64,000 nt of DNA, from contig OZ024842.1 of the NCBI GenBank assembly GCA_964017145.1, forward strand, positions 3,534,001 to 3,598,000, read 5' to 3'. Positions 10,669 to 20,079 of this stretch are shown here, in pieces; the stretch's first letter is position 1, and the number at the start of each line of letters is the position of its first letter. Origin of the DNA: Agrocybe praecox (taxonomy: Eukaryota > Basidiomycota > Agaricomycetes > Agaricales > Agrocybaceae). The position numbers and the translations under genes were made by a program. The notes beneath the pieces were generated by a model. The model saw only the letters and a list, made by a program, of their open reading frames with translations. It was not told the origin of the DNA and did no database searches.

Positions 10669-11483
10669 GATTTGGTCTCCAGGTGTCAAAATACCGAAAC
10701 CAAGCTCCCAATTCATGATACAGTTGCGAAGTTTCTTCCATCGGGAGGTGTTGGACAGAATCTCTATTTGGTACTGCAAATATTGCGAATACAGTCATCG
10801 AATGGGGACCGAGAGTACACGAAAATGAAGCACTGGCAATAGAACTTGCGCATTCCCTTGGCCTCAGGCCGGCACCTCGGTTACTGTCTTACGGAGACGG
10901 ATATCTCGAAGGTGAGAGATCTATATGGATGACAGTTCTTCCTGGTGAACCTCTTTCGGATGTCTGTTACAAAGAAGAAAAACGAACGATAGTTGGTGAG
11001 ATCGACTAATGCATTCTTCGCATGCGTCAATGCCGAAATCCAGACGGGCCACCAGTCTCCTCTCTTACGGGATCTAATATATCCAGCTACCGAGCCCGTG
11101 ATAAAACTATAAAACCATGTCGCAACGAAGACGAATTACTCGACCAACAACTGACTGCGCTGAGCCCAAGGCAATTTACGCCCGAAGCATATGCCGCTCT
11201 TGTGGAGAAGTTCAAAGGTATCTCAAAAATACCCCACTCTATAATTTTCACTCATGGCGATCTTTTCCGACATAACATGCTAGTCAAGGACGGCCACCCA
11301 AGTGGTATAGTCGACTGGGAATGCGTCGGGTGGCTCCCAGAGTACTGGGATTATACGACAATGTGCCTTCGTGGATATAATTCAAAGCTGCCATTGGAAT
11401 GGCAACCCCTTCTCTACGCTAATCCTGGGTTCATTTACTCTGGAGAGTTGGATGCTGATTTTGATTTCTGTGTGAAGACCTAG
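10669..11483 (+). pseudogene. Aminoglycoside phosphotransferase-family pseudogene, copy 2
   Basis: Direct copy of the gene at 1-904. The catalytic half is well kept: FTHGDLFRHN catalytic loop, IVDWECVGW metal-binding motif and PEYWDY. The front half is damaged. About 70 bp present in copy 1 are missing near 10785, small indels follow at 10860-10880 and 10970, and a CAA codon of copy 1 is a TAA stop at about 11007 (GATCGACTAATGC). From the next ATG at 11022 an open frame of 153 residues remains, covering only the C-terminal lobe. It is unlikely to make an active kinase. The two copies are damaged at different places, so each was hit independently after duplication. Confidence 0.75.
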
Positions 11484-11650
11484 TACACCTGGCTGTAATA
11501 CATGCACTACTTTCATATTTTTTTAAATTTCTTCAAGTACTAAATAAATCTATCATGGAACTATATTCAGCATGATGTCCCGCTTGCTTCCGCCTCTCCG
11601 TCCTCAGAAAAACTTGTCATAAAAAATCTACTCGGAGGATTGGAGTTCTA
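11461..11650 (+). repeat. Dispersed repeat, tail of the phosphotransferase element, copy B
   Basis: Shares ordered blocks with 880-1045 and 19264-19460: GTACxCCTGG near the stop, TACATxxxxCACTTxxAT, CCCGCTTxCxxCCxTCTCCG, TCCTCAGAAxAACTTGTCA and CTCGGAG. It is closest to copy C over the TCCTCAGAA-AACTTGTCA block. Confidence 0.65.
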
Positions 11651-11829
11651 AGACTCACAGGTCGCCTCTTGGTTTGAAAACGTGGAGTCGTAAGAAAGTT
11701 GACTTTGGTGGTGGATCGATATTTTGGTACGCTTCCAATACACTCCAGATCGAAGTTTGTCCCCAAGTTTGTCCCCCGGAAGTTCCTCATGTTTGTTTTT
11801 TTGAAAGTGGCTGAGGAGATTGGAGCCAA

Positions 11830-13335
11830 GGCAAATTGTTTAGCATCGATGTACACCGTCATTCGAATATTCACGCGCACGGGCCGCTCTTAAATTTGAA
11901 CCACCATCATCTGCTCAGATTTCATGGATTTCTATGTCTGGTTTCCATTATACTCATGGGCTGACACTGGATGTCCATACGACACGACTGTAAAAACATC
12001 TATGCAGTCGCAAAATCATGGACCTCACGAATTAAACAATCGGGACTCTTATTTCCCAGTCTAGGTTCAATCCTGGGCGACAATGTTCTCCACTCGGAAG
12101 CATATTTACAACTTTGATTCATGAATACTGGAATACTAAGATAGGTGCGTGATTTTTTTGTCTACAAATATATATGAAGAATAATGATACAACGTGTTAC
12201 CCAGATTCCCTCCAAACAGAAAGACTTTCAAATGTTTTCCGTAGCATTTTTGGTCTCCAAAAATCGCTCCCAAGCGACCTTGTCCATCGCATAACTTTCA
12301 GTCTCTGGATCAGGGAAAGATCCATCTCTAACAGCTTCACCATAAGCCTGAACCGCATTGTCCCGAACTTCTTTCATGTTGGCAAAGCGTCGTACAAATT
12401 TAGCCTTGTGGCCTGACCATGTTCCCATCACATCATCATAAACAAGCACCTTTGGGGAAAAAGCTGATAAACAACACCTCATCGAGTTGTCGGAGAAATG
12501 ACGCACCTGTCCATTCGTATGCGGACCAGCACCGATCCCGATAGTCGGGATCTTTAGACGGTCCGTGATATATTTTCCGAGCTCGAGAGGGACTGCTTCC
12601 AACACGATCGCAAATGCACCTGCTTCTTGGAGAGCGACAGCATCCGCAATGACTTTCTTCGCTCCTTCGACGCTTCGACCTTGAACCTTGTACCCTGACA
12701 TTGAACTGTGTCTCTGTGGTAGTAATCCAACGTGCGCCATTACCGGAATGCCCACATCTGTCAGCCTCCGGACGATATCCACGATCTCGCGACCTCCCTC
12801 CATCTTGACGCCCTCAGCTCGGCCCTCCTGAACTAGTCGGACAGCATTTGATACGGCGTCGTTCGCTGAAGAGTGATACGTGCCAAACGGCATATCGACC
12901 ACGAGAAAGGGGTGGGTCGTCCCTCTCGCCACGGCTTTTGAATGATGGATCATCTCGGAAAGTGTGAGCTGGGTGGTGGACGAGTATCCCAGACAGACCT
13001 GGGCCAAGGAATCGCCGACCAATGTGATATCTGTGAGGACAGAAGAAGAGCACGCCAATGCAGAGGGATAGTCGTATGCCGTCAACATCGAGATCGGTGT
13101 CTTGGATTGTCGGAGAGCGTGCAGAGCTTGAATGGTTACTTTTCTGCGAGGAATTGGAGGTGCGGCCGGATCGGTTACTGCTGGTCGTACACTCATCCAT
13201 CGGTGCAGCTTGGGACCCGCCCTGAAGAAGTCGTGTGATAGATGTCGGTGCGCGAGCATCCTTTTCTATTTTGTTATGGAGGCTGATTAGATGTCGCAGG
13301 TCGCAGGAAAAGTCTCAATTTGTGCTGGTCGTCTG
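11830..13335 (-). repeat. Right arm of the inverted duplication containing panB
   Basis: Reverse complement of the 3638-5210 segment. Homology covers the 5' leader, coding region, intron and about 450 bp of 3' flank, with indels in the flanks. It starts about 180 bp from the end of phosphotransferase copy 2. Confidence 0.85.
12228..13259 (-). CDS. panB: Ketopantoate hydroxymethyltransferase, copy 2 (with presequence)
   Basis: Same enzyme as copy 1 (EC 2.1.2.11) with the same intron at 12506-12450; the spliced protein is 324 residues. From MSVRP onward it differs from copy 1 at one residue near the N-terminus (Pro for Ser in AAxPIP) and in the last few residues (LETKNATENI). All the barrel motifs and the catalytic Glu in VLEAVP are present. 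The N-terminus begins MLAHRHLSHDFFRAGPKLHR, which is rich in Arg/His and poor in acidic residues and fits a mitochondrial targeting presequence; fungal PanB is normally mitochondrial. This copy therefore looks like the ancestral, fully functional form. The 5' leader carries a 28-bp segment absent from copy 1. Confidence 0.88.
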   Translation of the reverse strand: MLAHRHLSHDFFRAGPKLHRWMSVRPAVTDPAAPPIPRRKVTIQALHALRQSKTPISMLTAYDYPSALACSSSVLTDITLVGDSLAQVCLGYSSTTQLTLSEMIHHSKAVARGTTHPFLVVDMPFGTYHSSANDAVSNAVRLVQEGRAEGVKMEGGREIVDIVRRLTDVGIPVMAHVGLLPQRHSSMSGYKVQGRSVEGAKKVIADAVALQEAGAFAIVLEAVPLELGKYITDRLKIPTIGIGAGPHTNGQVRHFSDNSMRCCLSAFSPKVLVYDDVMGTWSGHKAKFVRRFANMKEVRDNAVQAYGEAVRDGSFPDPETESYAMDKVAWERFLETKNATENI

Positions 13336-13359
13336 ACTGCTTGATATGTCTGGATTTTC

Positions 13360-14569
13360 TAGCCAAATATCGACCTGATTATCAGATTTGCTGGTGTTAT
13401 ACAGAGGTTAAATAATCGCACCATTTTGGAGAGGTCCATGACTCCGAAATGGCGGCATGGTTCGATCGCCGCAAGCACTCGAGACATAGAGGCTTAGGAA
13501 TTTCTCGGCGACGATACTAGCGGAACAAACCCGGAGGATGCCACCATCGCAGAGTGTGAGGATCGCCATATGGGCTGGTCTGTAATTGAAGCTCGTTCAA
13601 AGTCTCTGCGCATCTTGGGGATGTCAAAAAAAGTATGGCGATCCCCAGGATCCATGCGAGTCGGGACATTTCAATCATAATTGCCGGCTCTTGAATAAGC
13701 CGGAAGTGCCGGAAGTCATCCCATATTCTAAAAAAAGAAAGAGGCTCCATGAACGTCGTCCGACTTTGACTGGCGCCCTATCAAGGTGCCACGGCCAATA
13801 TCATGAAAACGGAAATCCACAGAGACAACTTTCAATGCCAATGCAACCTGCTTTTGCACAAAACAAATTACACGCTATTGCTCAATCGTGGACTGGTTGG
13901 TCGGGTTTATCAGAGAAGCGGCGCAGATTGATTTCTTTTACTAAAAAGGCGAGTGTCATTAGGGAGTACCTGGAGGCCGGCGCTACAATTTGGGGCTCGT
14001 GCGCTCACGGAAAAAGTTGACGAAAAGTTGAGGTTGATGTCACACGAATATTGCAACGCGCCGATTTCAAACCCTATGCCCTTTTGTTCCTGCGAATATC
14101 CGTCAAATATAGCTTTCGTACATCATGCGGCGTACCTTCATCGCCCGAGTACTTTGCGTGAGTCTCCTAACGACGGGGAGATTTGCTGTAAGTTATTGGA
14201 GCATAAATCTCCCCGTCATTAAGATAAAGAACACTCAGAGGCCCAGCTAGTAGTCAAGTTTCATGATGCGTTGAAGTTCTAACGCTAGCCAAAGAGCTCG
14301 CACTGAGTAACATGTTGAAAAAAATAATTGAGGTAAAGCATAAGGAAGTACTGCGTACTGGATTCCTAGGAATGAGTCTGGTTTTTACGTGTTTTAGTTG
14401 GTTTTAGGAAGATGCAGTTGTCGCGCATTGGCTCAAGCGGCAAGCCTCGAGAAAGTTCAATCCCTTGACTCGTACCTGCACGTGATGACTAATATTTCAA
14501 TAAGCGCTCGCCGCTCGGCCATTATTTCCTTTCTCCGTTTCTCAATCCCGTTCAGAGCAGTCCCCCGCA
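13360..14569. other. Intergenic, unassigned open frame
   Basis: A 144-codon frame at 13586-14020 has a basic KKRKR stretch but no recognised domain or splice pattern, and I do not call it a gene. A strong hairpin at 14168-14221 is listed separately. Confidence 0.35.
14168..14221. repeat. Perfect-stem inverted repeat (possible MITE remnant)
   Basis: Arms 14168-14184 and 14205-14221 pair over 17 positions with one mismatch (core GACGGGGAGATTT / AAATCTCCCCGTC) around a 20-nt loop. The outer ends are TA, as in TA-flanked mariner-type miniature elements. Confidence 0.55.
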
Positions 14570-15341
14570 ATGGCTCAACCCCAACGTCAACCACTTGGTA
14601 GAGAAACAAGCCTACAATCTGCGCTATCATTTCTGGCCGACTCATCTGATTCACTAAAGCAACTTTCCGATTTGCTCAGCATTTGGCGTCAAATAATTGA
14701 ACTAGCAACGGCAAACTCTTGTAAGTTTTTATTTCTTTCAGAAAGGCGGTGATATCAACTATAGGAAACAGCAGGTGAAAGTTTTACCAAAGAGGAATTC
14801 GAGACTGTTGGGCTCAACCTTCTTCACCGTAAGTGAATACAGCCGTTATCGATTCCGTCTAAAGCATGAATTACAATTAGAATTGTTCAAAATTTCATCC
14901 AACGTACAAGACGTTGATGCTGGTAACCACAGCAGGTACCCTCCATGGATTAATGAGCAAGACTATACATACTTTCCTCCTGGGGCATTCCCTCAGTCTT
15001 CTTATCATCGCCCTTCAAACTATCCAATCCCTAGTTCTGTTCTGCCTACTACCTATGTTCAACCTCACCCCTTCTGCACAAATCAATGTATCCATACCCG
15101 GCCAACTCACTGCAATATTCCACCACCAGCTCCAGTTCCTCAGCAATCGGTATTACCGCCGTCAACAAGGCATTCCTCGACGTCGTCTTCTTCGCAATCT
15201 GTTCCTCGTTCTCCTAGATCTTCCCCTCGTCCCCCTGTAGAACACTACCTTTCGCGTATGTCGTTGTCATCGACCCCCACTTTCCCCTCTATCTCTAGGG
15301 ACTTTCAATCACGGACCCGCTTTATCCCTCCCAGAGGATAA
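14570..15341 (+). CDS. Hypothetical protein with Pro/Ser-rich C-terminus
   Basis: Three exons (14570-14720, 14772-14828, 14881-15341) joined by 51- and 52-nt GT-AG introns give 222 residues. The joins are supported because reading phase is kept and no stop is met. Residues 1-85 look folded and helical (LQSALSFLADSSDSLKQLSD, then FTKEEFETVGLNLLHQLFKI). From about residue 95 it is low-complexity: Tyr/Pro-rich, then a Ser-rich run (STSSSSQS) and PRSSPRPP, as in disordered regulatory proteins. I do not recognise a family. There is no signal peptide or membrane segment. The last exon could contain a further intron near its end. Confidence 0.55.
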
Positions 15342-16397
15342 TCATGTTCGAGGCAATTGTTACAGAGGTAGCAACAATAGGGATGAGGGCGGAGCACACA
15401 AAGTCAACAATTTAGGAATAGATCAAGGACCAAATCCTGGGGAACATTTGGAAGAATATAGAAAAAGGGACTCCGCTCGTCGTTCTGCCAATTCGTTTGG
15501 ATGCCATAAAGTAACTTAGGGATACGTAGGTGATTGTAATTGATATGTACTATCTGCTGTTCTGTGTTTCTTGCTGTTCTGTGTTTTCTTGCTGTTCTGT
15601 GTTTTCTTGCTGTTCTGTGTTTTCTTGCTGTTCTGTGTTTTCTTGCTGTTTTCTCTTATTCTTAATTTGTATATATAATGTCTATATAATATACCTCAGG
15701 CTTCCATAAATTTGTCTCTTTGTATCTTTCCTGACTTTCCCAGATAAAGCTAGCCATTTGAGAACCTGGTTTACGAGAATCAGGTGAATATGGGCCATTT
15801 TCCCGGCCCGTTGAGTTATTATTGACGTTGGATAACCAATGTACCTTTTTTATGATTCAGCTCTTCCCCTCTCTATTCCTTGACGGTAGAAATCCATCAT
15901 CCTTTTTTCTCGAAACGCACGAGACGTTGCAAGATGATGCTTATACGGAAATCCTGTATGTACTTGGTTTTCAGACTCCGCCAAGTACGGGTCTTTTTTT
16001 CTTTACAACCAGCACACAAGTACCAAGTACTCGATGCAAGAACTGACTATTCCCGTCCGGTGTGAACACCCGCCACTTATTCGTCAGAACCCAAAAGGTA
16101 TCTTTTGTCGGATTATATCAGTTTTCGCCCCCAGGTTTCACAGTCGCGCAGGCTCCAGAGCCACAACTGCGTCGAATTAGGAGAGAGTTTTCGATTGAGA
16201 GGAGCGCGTATTGAACCTGAAGAAGGCATCACTACTCTGGAAAGTATTTGGGCGACTCGGAACACGTTTATGGATCATGTATAGGCGTAACCGAAGACAA
16301 GCCAATATTGCCTGATAAGATTGTCTTCGAGCTCGAGCGCGCCTTGTTCTGCGCCTCCTTGCCTGTTTGATTGTGCCATTTTTCTCTCTTCTTGCCT
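15342..16397. other. Intergenic, 3' region of orphan gene and GH71 promoter
   Basis: Contains an 18-bp minisatellite (listed separately) and otherwise no gene. Short open frames at 15822-16065 have no recognised motif. Confidence 0.4.
15555..15652 (+). repeat. 18-bp minisatellite, about 5.5 units
   Basis: Tandem units TGCTGTTCTGTGTTTTCT follow each other almost without change; the first unit is one T shorter and the last is truncated to TGCTGTTTTC. Confidence 0.9.
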
Positions 16398-16404
16398 TAT
16401 AAAC
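16398..16404 (+). promoter_or_regulatory. TATA box of the GH71 gene
   Basis: TATAAAC lies 77 nt before the ATG at 16475, which itself has an excellent CCACCATGG context. Confidence 0.5.
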
Positions 16405-16474
16405 CTTGTGCATCTTTGTGTTGCAGTAGAGACGCCTACAGAGTCGACACGCCTCATTGTTCTTCACTACCACC

Positions 16475-18881
16475 ATGGCCGAGACCCCAAAATCAACCAA
16501 AGCCAGCCCCGCCAAATCGGAATCCGCGCGTAAACGACGCGTCTTTGGCTTTTTACGCTCTCCATTGCGTAAATTGTCCCAGAAGCCTGAAACTATCGAG
16601 ACGCCTAACCCTCCCGCAGACACGGAGTCGGACGTTCCTTGCGGTACTATCGAGGACGAGGAAGTACCAGCCATAGATCTCCGGTCCTGTGCAAATTTCA
16701 AGGCTCCATCCTGTGCTCAACAAGAATCTGCCGCGACTGAGGAAAATACAGCAGCTGCGGAAGACGCAGTATCTGAAGCAGGCTTGAGTTATGTCACTGG
16801 TCCCGTCTCCAGCGACTCGGAGTCAGGCGTCGGGTCCATCGCAGGTTCCGCATCTTTTGGGGTTCAGGATGACACCGAGGACTCGATTTCGAATGCAGAT
16901 GTAGCCCCGGAACCTGCCATGTTTTCTGAAATACTTGGCCAGCCGCAAGCGATTGAACAAGATATAGGGGAGCTAGAGAATCCAGTCGCGGACGTAACAG
17001 AAGAGGGCGAGATGTCTACCAATGCGGCGACAAGGAACTATGTTTTCGCTCAGTAAGTATACTTTCGAGTCCTTTATGCGTTTCTTTTTACTGATTAGGT
17101 TGGTTCCTTAGCTTCATGGTCGGAAACACATACGTGCGTGTACTTTCCCTTTGAAGCGGCATCTACTCGAATTAGACTGAATTTGTCTGCAGCCGTATAC
17201 TGTGGATGACTGGTATGCGGATATCAAGCTTGCTGCCTCTCAGGGGATGTATGTCGCCAAAAATGTTCATTATATGCGCGTTCATCTGACCAAAACTTGT
17301 AGCGATGGCTTTGTCCTTAACGTTGGATGCGAAGATTGGCAAAAACAGCGATGCATCGATTATATTGCTGCCTCTAAACGTCTTCCAGAATCGACTTTTT
17401 TCAAATTCTTTCTCAGCTTTGATATGACGTACGTATTTTTTCTTTGCCTCGATTAAGTCGTGCTCTAATAATGATCCTCAGATCTATCTATGGTAATTCT
17501 ACCAGAGACGTTCAGTTCTTCCGGGACTACATTACTGCTGTGTGTAAAAGTCCACGCATGTTTAGGCACCCGCGTACCAACGGAGTGTTCGTGTCCACAT
17601 TCTCCGGAGAGAACAGCAACTTTGGGCAAGGAAGCTTCGAGAGCGGCTGGCAGTACTTGAAGAATGAGCTGAATAAGATCGTCCCGATCTATTTTATCCC
17701 GTCGTTCTTCATTAGTCCTGCTAGGTACCATAATATATCTGCTCTGGATGGGGCATTTAACGTGCGTATTTCTTCCATTCCTTTTTTTGGCACAGGACGA
17801 CTGACCTTTTTTCACAGTGGAATAGAGGATGGCCCGTGGAACTTACCCCATCGTCTGACCGCTCTCAGATCGTGAATGCGAAGCTCGATTCTGACTACTA
17901 CCATCTCGAAAATCTCACTGGAGGACGAACATTCATGGCCGCTGTTTCTCCTTGGTTCTTTACTGTAAGTAACCTTTTATTCGTCAGTCTGTTTTCATCT
18001 CAATATAATTTTACGTTACATAGCACTATGGACCTAATACTTGGAACAAAAACGTTAGCCTGCCTTTATCTCACTGATGATATACTCTGACATGCTTATA
18101 ATGGATATAGTGGATATACCGTGGCGACGATTGGCTCTTTGTGAGGAGGTGGGAACAGCTTATCGCGCTGAGGGACAGGATTGACATCGCGCAAGTCATT
18201 TCTTGGAATGGTGAAGCTCTCAATCGAATGAGAAGTGTGCTATCGCTGATATTTTTTCAGATTATGGAGAATCACATTACATCGGACCTATCAAGGTAAC
18301 GTTGTGGTTCAGTCAAAAAGAGGCAATCGCATTGAGGATTTTTGTGATACATTTTAGGGAGCTCAACCAAACTCTCAAGCATGGGTGGACGGGTTTCCTC
18401 ACGAAGCGTGGTTAACTCTCAATCAATATTACGCAAAGGCTTTCCAGACTGGAAAATATCCTACGATCGAGAAAGAGAGGATTTTTATGTGGGCAAGACC
18501 CCATCCTAAAGACGCCACATCTCCTGAGAGCGTACCTCGTCCTGGCAACTGGCAACTGGTATGAGATCTCCTGCTGTATACGTCAACGTGAGTTGATCCC
18601 TTTGTTTTATTTAGACCGACGACACTGCTTGGGTAGTCGTATTCACGAACAGACCGGGCGTCGTCTCATTGTACACCACGGACGACGGATCGGACAGGAT
18701 TACCCACCAAGTCAACGCTGGAGTCACAAAGCTTTCGTTCCCTTTGAAAGTCGGTCAAGGCATGCGAGTTTCGCTGTGTCGCGATGGTGTGGTATATGTT
18801 GTTTGCAACCCAATGCAATACACTTTTAATGGCCAGCCTTCGGTTTATAACTTTAACGCTTACGTTGCGATGTCGTCTTAG
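16475..18881 (+). CDS. Glycoside hydrolase family 71 alpha-1,3-glucanase, long non-secretory N-terminus
   Basis: GH71 enzymes hydrolyse alpha-1,3-glucan of fungal walls (mutanases). Eleven exons (16475-17052, 17112-17133, 17193-17248, 17303-17428, 17482-17761, 17818-17964, 18024-18053, 18111-18210, 18261-18295, 18358-18558, 18615-18881) with ten 50-60-nt introns give 613 residues in one phase-consistent frame. GH71 hallmarks in order: FAHFMVGNTYPYTVDDW, ASQGIDGFVLNVG, FFLSFDMTS, a FFISPA strand, GAFNWNRGWP, ISWNDYGESHYIGPI and GFPHEAWL. A beta-rich C-terminal domain ends the protein; no CBM24 is seen. Oddly, residues 1-190 are disordered: a basic patch (ARKRRVFGFLRSPLRKL) then a long acidic Ser/Glu/Ala-rich stretch, with no signal peptide or membrane helix. 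Most family members are secreted, so this paralogue may be cytoplasmic or exported by another route. The ATG at 16475 is the only good start. Confidence 0.9.
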
Positions 18882-20000
18882 ACATTGTCGTCGGGGGTGC
18901 ATTGCCACTGAGGCCTTGAGGAGGCACGGTAGAGAAGTTTGTAATGAATGTCTTATTCTTATCTATTTCTACTTGGAAGCCTTAGTTTATGATGGTATGG
19001 ACCTACATATTTTAGCTATATTTCCCATTTTTTGTCTCAATGTCTTTCACCATCGCCCTCGTCCTTGAAATTGTTTACGAACTTTTATGATTGGCTCGAT
19101 CCTGTAACGGACCTTGTTAATGAATTACTTCTTTTGCATTTTTTTTATCACGTTTTCTCTGAAGCCAGTATTTTGTGGAACCATAATTAATTCATTCTGC
19201 TTGGCTTTTCTTGTACCCATCCTTTTTCTTATATATTTCGTCCCACACGTATTTGTGCATCCATGTAGGGAGACCCGGTACTCCTGGCCTGGGCATTAAT
19301 TACATATGTATCACTTTTATGAAAATTTAAGAATTTCATTACTACAGCGTATTCTGGATAACTTCCCGTTTCCATCCATCTCTCCGTCCTCAGAACAACT
19401 TGTCAAAAAAAACGACTCGGAGATTCGAGTTCCAAGAACAGGTCGACGCTTGCAATAGGAGCGGACGTACCCACAATTTATACGGACCGGATACTTAAGA
19501 GAATCATAGTACATAAACTACCTTTTTTCAGTATATAACACCGCTGTTTGTTTGTTTTTTCTTTCCTTTCCCTTTTTTATTTCAACACAGCCTCTACAGT
19601 GACGCGACGCGCCGGGATCACATGGTGAAAAATAACAACTTTATCACGTGAAAGGGGGTCCAATCAGATGAAAACCCATGAATGATGAAAACCTGGCCAA
19701 CTATAGTCCAGCCTGTCCAGGCACTTACCGCTTGCAACACGTCAGAACAGAATGCTAGTAATGGGCGTTGATGTCTTTTCAAACTTATAGGCTGCTGGAT
19801 GCTTCCAAATGGAGCGATCAACTGCTTGCCACGCAATTATAATATCCCAAAGCTCTTCAGTGATTTTTCTTCCTCAAGCTTATTAGATTATGTTCTAGGA
19901 CTCCTGCATTTGCTTCTGACGCTCGACGCTTTTACCTTGTCGGGTATAGATTCAGAAAACATTTATATTGATACCCGATTATATAGGCTCCCAGCTTCGC
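18882..20000. other. Intergenic region with the solo repeat tail
   Basis: Holds repeat copy C (listed separately) and T-rich sequence after the GH71 stop. No gene is seen. Confidence 0.4.
19264..19460 (+). repeat. Dispersed repeat, tail copy C without the phosphotransferase gene
   Basis: Begins TAGGGAGACCCGGTACTCCT, matching the last codons and 3' flank of the two phosphotransferase pseudogenes, and continues through TCCTCAGAACAACTTGTCA to CTCGGAGATTCGAG and GGTCGACG. Sequence upstream of 19264 is unrelated, so only the 3' part moved or survives here. Confidence 0.65.
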
Positions 20001-20007
20001 TATAAAT
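20001..20007 (+). promoter_or_regulatory. TATA box of aspartic protease 1
   Basis: TATAAAT lies 79 nt upstream of the ATG at 20080. Confidence 0.5.
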
Positions 20008-20079
20008 GTCTTTTTGATCCTTGCAACGGTTGGATTTGATTTCTCGCACAGCCTTCATTCTCTTGCTCCAGCTCACAAT

